Of a DNA stretch of 64,000 bases, positions 1 to 9,948 are shown piece after piece. A program made the translations under genes and the position numbers. Origin of the DNA: Linum tenue (Eukaryota; Streptophyta; Magnoliopsida; Malpighiales; Linaceae); contig CAMGYJ010000011.1 of the NCBI GenBank assembly GCA_946122785.1, positions 5,456,001 through 5,520,000 of the forward strand. The letters are read 5' to 3'. Position 1 is the stretch's first letter, and every line of letters starts with the position of its first letter. The notes under the pieces were generated by a model. The model was not told the DNA's origin and searched no databases. It saw nothing but the letters and a program-made list of their open reading frames with translations.

Positions 1-112
1 AACAAGGTCAACCATTTTATCCAAATAGGTCGACCATATCAGTGAAGATGTCGATCGTTTTGTTCAAATAGGTCGACCTAATTAGTTAAAAGATCGATCG
101 TTTTGCCCAAGT
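1..112. repeat. Short degenerate tandem repeat at the window edge
   Basis: Alternating motifs AGGTCGACC / GATCGATCGTTTTG and 'CAAATAGGTCGACC' recur about every 50 bases, giving two to three degenerate units. The array may continue to the left of the window. Bases 113 to about 590 are AT-rich and show nothing I can support. Confidence 0.4.
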
Positions 113-589
113 CAAGTGACTTGCAAATCACCATAGTAAAGTCATTTTTATTATGTCATCCTAAAACATGGTATTTGGTAGGTAATTCAACTTTAGAACA
201 ACTACTGCTCTTAACTTATTCATTGTAAAAACTAAAATATATTTTCTTTTATATCACATTCTTACTATCTATTGAATAATAAAAATTAAAAATTGTTGTA
301 TTTTATCCGTGTAACAACATTTTCTATTATTTCTTTTCCTCCTTTTATTCACGAATAAAAAGCTATAGACGTTATAAAAATCTAATAATCTTGGCATTCC
401 ACCACAAAATGCAACCAAAATCAATCAACAAACGTTTCCCGAAATACTCGTTAAATGGAAGATAAATGATACGTTCATTTGAGCAAAAATCTTGAGATAA
501 TAAAAGTAGGAACTGTTGATATCAGTTGCCTAAATACCTATTGGCACGATAAAAAATGCGACTCAATCGAAGATTAGCTTAGTTTAGCC

Positions 590-1071
590 CTCCTGTAGCC
601 TTTGCAGAAACAGCTTCTGGCTGGAGCTTTTAGATAAGTATTTTTTTTAAAAACATTTGATTGTTTGGCTGTAAAACTATTAGAAGTGCTTTTTAATATG
701 AGAGATTATGTAAAATGGCTATAAAGGACTTATAATATAAAATATGAATAAAAATTATAAACAATAAAAAGTAGTCAAAATGGATCTTGTTAGATTTCTT
801 TTATATTAAATAATATGATTTTATAATTTATTTTATTTTTAAAATGATATAAATGAAGGAAAATTATATTTTCTGAAATAAAATTAAAATATGGTAAGGA
901 TAATCTTGTATTTTCAAAACAGCTTTTCGCAGAAGCTCCAAATCGGACCTTCTGCTTTATGTTATACAAAAGCGCTTTTCGGCTTTTCAAAAGCCGAGCT
1001 TTTACGGGTATTTGGTCCTGCTTCAGCTTTTGAAGCCGAAAAGCACTACTAAAAGCCGGGCCAAACATAGG
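590..1071. mobile_element. Probable small non-autonomous DNA element (MITE-like)
   Basis: An AT-rich stretch is bounded by complementary 'AAAAGC/GCTTTT'-rich ends. The left side holds CAGCTTCTGGCTGGAGCTTT and the right side several AAAAGCCG/CGGCTTTT runs ending in AAAAGCCGGGCCAAACAT. This is the composition of common plant MITEs with 'GGCCAAAC' ends. No target duplication was identified and the boundaries are approximate. The 92-codon minus-strand frame across it reads through repeat sequence and is not a gene. Confidence 0.35.
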
Positions 1072-1211
1072 AATTGTTACATTTATTTTTTTAAACGGTA
1101 AATCAACATATAGAGGTGTGTTATCTATTAATCACTAGACACAATAGACCATTAGCCATAGCTCTACTCCTATTAAAATTCTTGTTTTCGAGATTATAAG
1201 AAATCAACATT

Positions 1212-1522
1212 ATGAAGACTCAATCAATCAATGCCCTCTTGATCTTCTTGGTTCTCCTTGTTTCTAGTAACTTTCTAACTCTCTTTCTTTCGTATTTCTT
1301 ACTATCATTAATTCTTTACTCAAAGCTTTGGAACTAACAATGTTCGTACTTTTTATTTCTTCTAAAGGAAATGTTTTAGGAAGACCGTTGATCAGCACAT
1401 CGGAACCAAAGCTCTATCGGGCAAAATCATTAGATAAACCTATAGAATGTCTGCATAATAAATGCGAGGTCGGATATTTTTATGAAGTTGGTCCACTTTC
1501 TGTTGGTAAATGTGTTTTTTGA
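1212..1522 (+). pseudogene. Degenerate secreted cysteine-rich (defensin-like) peptide gene
   Basis: Two-exon model: exon 1 at 1212-1266 and exon 2 at 1368-1522, phase-1 intron with GT at 1267 and AAAG acceptor, giving 69 aa. Exon 1 encodes a hydrophobic signal peptide starting MKTQSINALLIFLVLLVS. It closely resembles the signal peptide of the gene at 3480-3910, and the intron sits at the same codon and phase. The mature part keeps only three cysteines (ECLHNKC and VGKC) and stops at GKCVF, where the paralogue continues through its C-x-C motif. Loss of most disulphide cysteines suggests a decayed copy. A divergent short peptide that is still expressed cannot be excluded. Confidence 0.55.
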
Positions 1523-2172
1523 ACTTTTGGATGTGTATGTTACTTGCTTTGTTGAGAACATCTTGTTGAAGACAAAAGAATGTTCTTCGAATTTGGGAGG
1601 GATGTTTTGGCTTTTGTGTTACTCTACTATACTTAATTCGTTTGATAGTATGTTCTCCGAATTTCAGATTATATCTATCTAAAATTCTTTGTAGATAAAA
1701 TCTATTGGGCATATCATTACAACTTAATATGCTTCTAATAGTACACGAAAAATGTGATAAAAATAGTACAAGAAAGATCGAAATCTGTTGTACTTAAAAT
1801 TATATCACTCCTCTCAATAAATTCTTATCTGATTTAGAAGAAGAAAACTTGTATCAGTATCTTAATTCCAATTCAAGCATGGATTTAATTCACGCTCCAT
1901 ATTTTATATAAAAAAAACATAAAGAAGGTTAGAACTATGGCCGTGATGTTTAAGACAAAAAGAGGCCTGGAGGTCTACAGACTCCAATATTAGGCTGGAA
2001 AGCAAGTACAATTAGTAGGGGAGTACACCTCTGTTTGTTTAATTCTATTCTCCCTTTTTAATTAATAAATAAATATAAAACAATAAAAATTAAAGAGGCA
2101 GGCCAGGCATCGTTTGCCGTTTGGGCTGCTTCTCCGTCACCTCCAGAAAAAAACTGGTTTCCGTCCCGTCCT
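1523..2172. other. Intergenic, no feature supported
   Basis: AT-rich downstream sequence of the cysteine-rich gene. The short frames on both strands at 1440-1712 are fortuitous. Nothing else is supported before the inverted repeat begins. Confidence 0.6.
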
Positions 2173-3161
2173 AGCGATTATTGCCTACGCCGGGAGTACC
2201 ACGTGGATTGGTGATGTGGTGCTCCCGGCAAATAAACATTCGCCACGTGTCAATTAAGTCTCATTAACTCATTTTAAGTGAAAACGTTTTTACTGAGATT
2301 TTTAATTTCCATTTCTGTAATTACTTCAATAAGAAAATAATATATAATTAACCCTCCTCCTTTAGCCAAACCCCAGAACTCCCATAGCAGCCGTCGTCTT
2401 CTTCCGTTGGAAGCCCCCAGAATCGAGAATCCTCCCGCCGTCTTCTTATGCCGGAAACTCCGGCCAGATTCCACCCACTAACCCACTCCAATTTTTCAAT
2501 CAGAAAAATGGCTCACAACCAAATGGTCACCAAATTCATAAAGCCACAAAATCTAGGACCAAATAAAATCCTAAATCGACATGCAAGCATAAATATATTT
2601 TTTCTTCTATTTGATGTTGTGAAGGCCTGAAGGGGTTCAAAAGAAGCTTACCCACGCCCACAGAACCTACCCACAAAGCACATTACCACCAAAAATAACA
2701 AAATAAAAGGAAATAAACACAACACTCAATCACACTATAGCTTCACCTTCTGTCAGCTGAATCTAAGTGACCCCTGTTTCATCAATTTCTGTTTTGGGAA
2801 GGAGAAAAGGGTCGCCAGTAGCCTCGTCAATGACAGATTTGGATTGATGGTGGATTTGGGTTGGATATTGTGGCGGAGATCTCATCGTACTCAGGACTGA
2901 ACCAAAGCCTTCCCTCCATGGCTTCTCGGCGGCTGAGAGAGAGAAGGAACAGGGGATCTAATCTCCGGTTGCTCTGCTGCCGGATGAGAGAAGGGTTTTT
3001 CTTGGATAAAAGAAAAGAAAGAAGGGGGGTTTAATGATGCTTTATTGCGGGAAGAGAGAGAGGCTGCTGTTAATAATTAAACGATACGTGGCGAATGTTT
3101 ATTTGCCGGGAGCACCACATCACCAATCCACGTGGTACTCCCGGCGTAGGCAATAATCGCT
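2173..3161. mobile_element. DNA transposon with 76-bp perfect terminal inverted repeats
   Basis: Bases 2173-2248 and 3086-3161 are exact reverse complements over 76 bp. They contain CCACGTGG and two CCGGGAG-type blocks. The 989-bp unit encloses a CT-rich part (2350-2450) and a G-rich leader-like part (2800-3000) but no transposase. Long perfect arms around unrelated unique sequence suggest a non-autonomous Mutator-like element, possibly carrying captured leader sequence. I found no convincing target duplication, so the superfamily is inferred. It lies between the two defensin-like paralogues. Confidence 0.6.
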
Positions 3162-3479
3162 CGGTACAATTAAGTTTAATAGTTAATTAGCATTGTTTGA
3201 GCCAATAATATGGTCCCATGTCAATGGGTAGCAACGTTTGGCTGCAACCCAGACAGCAGCTAAGCATTGCCATCCAAGGATTCCTTACCATCAACTCATA
3301 TGGAGAAACCTGGAAGTAAAAAACCCTACTTTATCATTCGCCAATAAAACGTTCCATTAATTAACCGGAAAAATGGATAATTTACTGAAACAATTTATGA
3401 AACGAAACATTTCAACATCCAACGAAATGTGAGACATAATAATTATGCAAAAAGAAAACCCCTAAACACTCTCGTCTTT

Positions 3480-3910
3480 TTATTGCGGCCGACAACGCTG
3501 GTAACAGTCACATTTCATGGTTGAATAATTGCATCTTCCAAAATCATAGGGTCTGTAATATGCTTGTGCAACTTGTGCACATTTCCTTTCACAATACTCA
3601 AGCGAGCATTCTCTCGGGCTATTCAATTTCAATGTTGCCGCGCGACAAAACCTGAGCACCCTTACATTGTCTGCACGCAACTGCCTTCCCCGACAATTTC
3701 CTTCACACAAAACAAAACATAGTAGAATCAAAGTATTGTTCGTTCCAAATTGAGCTTACAGCTATAGGGGCTTGAATTGATGGATATAGATTGATTACTG
3801 AAAGTGAATAATATGAAAGAGCTAGAGAGTGATGGAGTTGGAAATTTACCAGAAACAATGAGGAGAACCAAGAAGATGAAGAGGATATTGATTGATTGAG
3901 TCGTCTTCAT
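3480..3910 (-). CDS. Secreted defensin-like cysteine-rich peptide
   Basis: Two exons on the minus strand: 3910-3850 and 3700-3480, phase-1 GT-AG intron, 93 aa. The first ~20 residues (MKTTQSINILFIFLVLLIVS) form a typical signal peptide, so the product should enter the secretory pathway. The mature part has nine cysteines, including YCERKC (C-x3-C), GRC and KCDC (C-x-C). That is the spacing of the cysteine-stabilised alpha-beta fold of plant defensin-like (DEFL) peptides. Such peptides act in defence or in cell-cell and pollen signalling; which applies here cannot be told. Nine cysteines is odd, leaving one unpaired in a monomer. A TATA box lies about 90 bp upstream. The paralogue at 1212-1522 is in the opposite orientation. 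Confidence 0.75.
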
Positions 3911-4000
3911 CTTGTTGATATTTCAATTACAACCTTGAAAATACAAATTTTACTTGAGATTGTTTGTATTTTGAGTCCAATGACTTATAGGCAAGAGATA

Positions 4001-4010
4001 TATTTATACA
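4001..4010 (-). promoter_or_regulatory. TATA box of the defensin-like gene
   Basis: On the minus strand this reads TGTATAAATA, about 90 bp upstream of the ATG at 3910. That suits a short leader of roughly 50-60 nt. Assignment rests on sequence and position only. Confidence 0.5.
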
Positions 4011-4860
4011 TATACTAATCCTCTGTTAAGTCGCATTTGTTTGTTGTAATCAATAAGTGCTTAGTCAATCATTTAAGGAGGGATTCAGTCAACTAAAGAT
4101 GAAGATAGGTTATGAAGTTTATGTAACTAAATATGAACCAATCAATTTGATAACATATATTCAAAATATTGAAAGAAAAAGGCAACTATAATTGGGTAGC
4201 ATATTTATCGACATTCAATTTGACCGAGTGTTCACAATTAGAAGTGATGTTTTTTAATAAATACCTACTTGGTGCATCGTTGAGTTATCAAGCGGGAAGT
4301 AAGAATACTCATCGGCTTTAACTTCGTTTGATGCGATATCGACTAGCGCGATATTTAATTCCCGCGGTCCAAAAATGAAGGCTCGAATTCAACGATATAA
4401 GAATCGATTGGGAGCGTGCTTAATAGATAAATGGCGATACAACGAATGAATAGCAGCTGCCAACTTTTAAAGTGACGAATTGTCTGATGGATTAATTAGC
4501 TAGTTTGGTTGGTGGAAAGAGGAAAGCTAGCTTTGTCGTTATTTGCATGGGTTAATTAGCATGGATGTTGATTTCCATTTCCATGAATTATTTGGACGGT
4601 GCACAATTGCCTGCGTGATGAAGACTTGCATGGATTAATTGTGGTGAATTATTGAGGGTTAAGTGTAGTTTCCGCTGCCAACAATTAAAAGGAAGAATGC
4701 TCGTATCAGCTAAGGAAACGGAGGACGCCAGCTGCATGGTCGGTGGGGACCAAATGTATATTAAATTATGGGTAACTTCTTCTTTTGTCGCCACGTGTTA
4801 GTCCCCTTTTTTATTTAAATTAAATACGAAAGGACAATAAGGTAAAATTGCTCCTATCTC
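4011..4860. other. Intergenic, no feature supported
   Basis: AT-rich sequence with a slightly GC-richer island at 4265-4445 that I do not recognise. No splice-linked coding frame was found. The 68-codon minus frame at 4588-4794 has no family resemblance. Confidence 0.5.
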
Positions 4861-6145
4861 TATTTATTGCTAACGCTGACTTTTGACCGATCACATCAGC
4901 GCCTTCTCTCTCCTCGAAAAAATCTTTAATTTTCCTTCTCTTAATCTTTAACGGACGATTTCTCACTCGTTTTAAGTCAGAATTTAATTTTTTTTGCACA
5001 GTTAGATCAGATTAATTGTGCTCTTCAAAATGATATTCACTTTGATATTTTTTGGACATAAAAAAATTTGTCAGTTATTACCAGTCTATACCATATGGTA
5101 TTGACTGGTATTGACCATACCATATGGTATGAAAAAAATTTAACACATCAATATATATTACGTTACCACCCAATACCATATGGTATAGTGTGGTAATATC
5201 AATATATATTTCGTTACCACCCAATATCATATGGTATAATGTGGTAATATCAATATATATTACGTTACCACCCAATATCATATGGTATAGTGTGGTAATA
5301 TCAATATATATTTCGTTACCACCCAATACCATATGGTATAATGTGGTAATAAATATATATTTCGTTACCACCCAATACCATATGGTATAGTGTGGTAATA
5401 TCACACAATACCATACAATATCATATGGTATAGTGTGGTAATATCAATATATAATTCGTTACCACACAATACATATATTACCATATGGTATAGTGTGGTA
5501 ATATCAATATATAATTCGTTACCACACAATACCATACATTACCATATGGTATAGTGTGGTAATATCAATATATATTTCGTTACCACCGAATACCATATGG
5601 TATAGAGTTATAATATCAATGTATATAATCTAAAAGAAAAAAAACAGAAGGAGATAGAGAAAAAAATCGTCTTGTGTCACCTCTCATTTCCTCTTCCGCA
5701 ATCAAGAACACCAAAATGTCGAAAAAATGAGAAAGATCAAAATTGAGGCCAATGAGATGATGAAGAGAAGAAATGCAATGAAAAAGAGTGGCTCCAATTT
5801 TTATTCGTCATGAAAAAAAATAAAGAAGAAGAGAAGGGAGCAGATTTAGATCTAGAAATGAGATTGAGAGAGAAAAAGGAAGAGAGAAAGAGAGGATCTG
5901 GAAAAGAGATTGGGAGAGAAAAAGGAAGATAGAAAGTTGCAGAGAAGTGATTTCTCTTTCCTTCTTTGAAAGTGCAGCCATTAAATACGAAATAAAATAA
6001 AATAAAGAATTTAATGTATAAACGGACAAAAATACCCTTCCCCACTCAGCGTCCGGCCCAACCACACGATTGCCTACCTCTTAGATCTATGGTCCCTATT
6101 CATTACTGACATGTTAGTAACCACTGGTTACTGACCCTATCTGCT
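4861..6145 (+). mobile_element. Transposon copy A of an unassigned family shared with 9949-12155
   Basis: The left portion (4900-5060) matches the reverse complement of 11930-12070: the CTTTAACG-GACGATTTCTC block, a poly-T followed by a CACAG-type motif, then GCTCTTCAAAATGATAT. The right end (6105-6145, GTTAGTAACCACTGGTTACTGACCC) matches the reverse complement of 9953-9985. The two regions are therefore copies of one element in opposite orientation. Between the ends lie a palindromic tandem array (5085-5630) and a purine-rich block (5640-5980). No transposase frame is present. The left boundary is uncertain by tens of bases. Confidence 0.55.
5085..5630. repeat. Minisatellite of 51-61-bp units containing CCATATGG palindromes
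   Basis: The phrase CGTTACCAC recurs at 5161, 5212, 5263, 5314, 5363, 5457, 5517 and 5578, so the unit is 51 bp at first and about 60 bp later. Each unit carries TACCATATGGTA, a perfect palindrome, followed by GTGGTAATATCAATATATA. Because 51 is a multiple of three, long frames run through the array on both strands (5078-5404 minus, 5190-5390 plus). They are products of periodicity, not genes. Confidence 0.85.
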
Positions 6146-6858
6146 GCCTGGTCGGTGCATTTGTGTTTATTTAATTAGTAGTTTTAGTCTTATTAAAGTA
6201 GTATTATATTTTCAAGTTAGTTTGGGATTTATTTTCTTATTCCTTTTAGGTTAGTTTTATGTTTTTTGACCTCTATAAATAGAGGGTGTAAGAGCTACGA
6301 ATTTTGGTACCCAATATCCAATATTCAAATCAAAGTTTAGAGTGCTTACTCGTGTTTCTTCGTGAACGTTTGTGTTAATCCTTTTGTTGAGGATTCCAGG
6401 AGATTTTCACTTGTCTCTTATCAACTAGAGAACGCGTCTAGTTGTGGCGAGCATCTACCCTATATCAATTGCCCCTTTCCGCAAGTTGATTATGTCCGAT
6501 TGGTTTAATATACCAATTGCCCTTTGTCACGAGTTTAGATTGTCCGATTGATTCCGCATCTATCTTTTATTTCGAGTTGTTCAAGTTGGAGAAAAGCTTT
6601 GAAAATCCTTAAAAAGAAGGAAGGCTGCGTACTTTGGTCATATAATCCGAGTTCGAGGGTTCTCTACGAATCAGGATCATATCACCGTTGAGATATCTTT
6701 CAATCCTACTATTTAGATTTCATGTTTAGTTATCCATAGTCGCTCGGTAGGGAAAATCTTGATGATGTTGTTCATCCTATCTATAAGGTGCTAACCTTTG
6801 GTTCAGAAAGTGGAAGTGATAGTTCCAGGGAGCTACATCCATTATGTAGACATCAGTC
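6146..6858 (+). mobile_element. Probable LTR-retrotransposon promoter fragment
   Basis: A TATA box (CTATAAATAGAGG, 6282-6294) in an AT-rich upstream region is followed by a long non-coding leader with repeated 'ATTGCCCC/TTGCCC' phrases. This is the layout of a U3-R-U5 segment. Neither terminus nor a primer-binding site was found, so the family and exact limits are unknown. Confidence 0.35.
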
Positions 6859-7154
6859 TGTTGACGGATTGACAGTAACGGAAATAAAAGAAGAAGGCAA
6901 TTGATTTACGTGGTATCCCTGGATTAACCAGGACTAGTCCACGGCAGAGCTAGAAAGCTCTGCAGCTACTGATTTTACCGATTGAAGATTTCGGAAACTG
7001 ATGATGACAGTATCTGCTGCTCTTCAAACATATAGTGAACGCACCCTAGGAGCTAGGTTTCCTCACGTCACACATAGCTCGCATGGACTACATGGGCCTA
7101 ATTATGTCATGGGCTTTTCTACACTACACATACATACGAATATAAGTTTAATAT
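6859..7154 (-). repeat. Copia 3' LTR
   Basis: On the minus strand this begins TATTAAACTTATATTCG directly after a polypurine tract and ends CCGTCAACA. The same start recurs at 9393-9345 as a truncated 5' LTR. The usual initial TG appears as TA, probably a mutation. Confidence 0.6.
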
Positions 7155-7245
7155 CCTCCACCAAATTGATGCGTGTCTAACAGCATCAATTTGCTAGACA
7201 GAAACCAATGCCGACTAGTGTTGAAGGTCTTCGTGAGTAAGTCTT

Positions 7246-8068
7246 CTATTTGATCTTCTGTTCGTATGTAGTGCCTGTGATAGTCCCATCCCGAACCATA
7301 TCCCGAACGTAGTGAACATGTATCTCAATGTGTTTGGTACGATCATGCAGTACCGGATTTACGGCAATGCGGATCGCACTCGTATCCACCATCAACTCCA
7401 TAGGTAATGGACAAGCTACGCCAAGATCAGCCAGCAATCTGCGAACCCAGACCAGTTCTGAAGTGACATCTGACATTGCCCGATACTCTGCCTCAGTAGA
7501 AGATTTGGATACTTTATCCTGCTTTTTACACCTCCAAGATACATAAGCATCCCCAAACTGAACACACCATCCTGTAGTTGAACGGCGGGTATCTATGCAA
7601 CCGGCATAGTCTGAGTATGAGAAGGCACGTAGTCGTGTACCTCCAGTAGAAGGAAAAATAATGCCAACATCTCGAGTTCCTTGCAAGTAGCGGAGTATCC
7701 GGTGCACTACAGCTAAATGATCTACACAGGGATTAGTCATAAACTGACTCAACAGTTGCACAACATATGAAATGTCCGAACGAGTAGCGGCCAAATAGAT
7801 TAAGCTCCCAACGATACTCCTGTACTGTTGATTTTTACGCTCTACCAAACCATTTTGCTGCGAAATACCAGGACGCGATTTTTGGCTCAAAATACCACGA
7901 GCACGATACTCATCACGGAGGGGAAAAGAACTAAATTCCCCACTTGGATTAGAACGAATTATTTTGACAGTGTTTCCAAATTGAGTATGAATCATATTTA
8001 GAAACTCAACAGCAACTTTAAGTTCGGATTTGAGACGAAGAAAGTAGACCCAGGTAAAACGTGTAACA
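7246..8068 (-). pseudogene. Copia pol remnant: integrase core joined to RT C-terminus and RNase H
   Basis: From 8068 down, the frame reads integrase-like sequence (RFTWVYFLR, then IHTQFGNTVKIIRS and GISQQNGLVERKN). It jumps without interruption to the end of the copia reverse transcriptase (SIVGSLIYLAATRSDISY) and RNase H (SYSDYAGC, STEAEYRA, HDRTKHIEIHVHYVRD). The rest of integrase and most of RT, including the catalytic YxDD, are deleted. The last 249 codons are open, ending at 7246. At 8068 the sequence switches strand to gag, which marks an inversion breakpoint. Confidence 0.8.
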
Positions 8069-9345
8069 TGGTAAATAAAAATGATGCTCGTATTCGATTT
8101 TGGTTGTTGGGATCGGTAGATTCATCTACTTGTCTCAGCCTTCGCACCTTTCCGACGGCCAACAGAATGTGGAGGCACCTAGCTTCAACATACTCGAGTG
8201 TTAATGCTGCGGGTCTGTTCGAAATCCAATTGTCCCTTGACCGTTTGGAACAGGGTGACAAATCTATTACTGAGTACTTCAATCAGTCACAAGAACTATG
8301 GACAGAAGAAGATCTCCTACAAACTGCTCTCCGTCCGAATGCCGCTGTCACCATTGATGCACTGGAGGAACGTCAGCGAACGCGGCTTCTTCATTTCCTG
8401 ATGCGCCTGCGCCCCGACTTTGAAACTTTCTGATCTTCTCTGTTGAACAAGGACGATTTGAAATTTGAAGGTGTTCTTGGCACCTTGGTTGGAGAGGAGA
8501 CTCGACTAAGGGATGGATAAGAGAGGTAACTCTCATGTGTTTGCTGTTGATCAGCCTCAATTTCAAAGGAGAATTCCCAACTCAGAATTGCTATATCATC
8601 ATTGCCGGGAGAAAGGGCATTTACATAAACATTGCAAACGTCATAACTTTTGCGTATATTGTAAAAGAATGGGCCATATAATCCTTGAGTGTCGTACAAG
8701 GGAGAAGAATGAAGCCAAGTATGGTCCTCCACCTCCTCGTTCAGGACCTGGAGAATCCTCACAACCAGCTTATGGAGGATCACGACCAGCCTATGGAGCT
8801 TTTCCAAATGAGTTTGTAGGCTGGGGAGGCGCAGCTGAATATGGCGCACAAACTCAGCAGCCATCACAGCAGCAAATTGGAGTTGGTAGGCATGGAACTC
8901 TCTCGCATTCTTCTGTAGAACAGATGATGAACGAAGCTTTGCAGAGGTCCCTCCCCTACTGCCATAAGTACAACATTTGCCACTCTTCCAGGCAACGGTA
9001 AACACTCTCCCTGGCTTCTCGATTCAGCATGTTATAACCATATGACTAGAGACTCTAGGCTGCTGCAAAATACACGTCATGTTCATGATTTGAGTTTAAC
9101 CGTGGCTAATGGTGATAAATTAGAAGTCTCTAGTGTTGGGAATGTCGTTGATCATGCCGTGCAGTTACAAGATACTATACATGTTCCTAGATTAGTTCCT
9201 AATTTAATTTCAGTAGGGCAAATGACTGAGCAAGGATTTTCTATTTTGTTTGCTCCATCCAGCTGTGTTATTCAGGACACGACAACAGAGAGGCCGATCG
9301 GAAGGGGGAGTAAGAAAGGTCGGTTATTTCATTTGGAGGAACTAC
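8068..9345 (+). pseudogene. Copia gag-protease remnant (inverted relative to pol)
   Basis: The plus-strand frames read in order: a UBN2-type gag (FEIQLSLDRLEQGDKSITEYF, cut into two by my citation at the usual conserved block), a stop in place of Arg at 8431, a frameshift near 8515, a zinc knuckle region (YHHCREKGHLHKHC and CVYCKRMGHIILEC), and the aspartic protease site WLLDSACYNHMT near 9018-9053, where the usual DSGA reads DSAC. A pre-integrase segment (VPNLISVGQM) follows. The region ends abruptly at the LTR fragment at 9345. It is a defective relic. Confidence 0.75.
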
Positions 9346-9393
9346 ATGGGCTTTTCTACACTACACATACATACGAATATACAGTTTAATACT

Positions 9394-9948
9394 TTCAAGT
9401 TTTCTCCCTCGCCGATTGATGGCGACCAACAAAACACCTGTATAGATAGGGAAATTGGGATTGGGATGGTTGTCGGCGACAAGAGAAGAAGAGATCCGTC
9501 GGGTAAAAGACCTGAGAGAGAGAGGAGGAAGAGGAGGGTTGGGTTGGCCGGCGGCGGCAAGATGAAAAGAGCAGAGATCATGAAAAAAAGTGTGTGAAGA
9601 ACTCACTCAATTAGGGTGTTGCTGATTAAATTTTAAAGTACTTATAATAACCTAATTATCCTTAACTATCTATTAAGTATTAACTACTAATTTTCATTAA
9701 CTACGTCACTTGAAAGATTTAAACAACTCCTTAAGTTTTCAGGTTTAAGTGTTTTCATCATCCCATTTGTAGCAGGGGTCCGATTTTAATTTTAATTTGC
9801 GTGAACATTTGTACCTCGTTCTTATTTTCCTCTTCTTGAATCACCTAATATGACCGGGGAAAAAATTGGGCTTCGCAGCCCAGGCCCAACTGAAACAATG
9901 AATTAGCGGAATTTTTCCAACGACATTCAACAATGCACACTCGGCTTA
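9394..9948. other. Intergenic, no feature supported
   Basis: A GA-rich leader-like stretch (9440-9600) followed by AT-rich sequence. The overlapping short frames on both strands show no family resemblance. Confidence 0.5.

Larger units (their letters stand above)
6859..9393 (-). mobile_element. Rearranged Ty1-copia retrotransposon remnant
   Basis: Read on the minus strand, the right edge (9393-9345) holds the first ~49 bp of an LTR. 6859-7154 holds a complete-looking ~296-bp LTR ending AACA and preceded by the polypurine tract TTGGTGGAGGA (just right of 7154). The LTR pieces share the AGTGTAGAAAAGCCCATG block. Between them, integrase, reverse-transcriptase and RNase H remnants run on the minus strand (8068-7246), but gag and protease run on the plus strand (8068-9345). 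The 5' half of the internal region has therefore been inverted. Several stops and frameshifts make it inactive. Confidence 0.75.

Noticed and set aside
4260..4450. GC-richer island that might be a retrotransposon coding scrap
   Set aside because: No frame gave a recognisable domain on either strand.
5078..5404. Repeat-protein frames on both strands
   Set aside because: The 51-bp period keeps frames open on both strands. The text is only the translated satellite.
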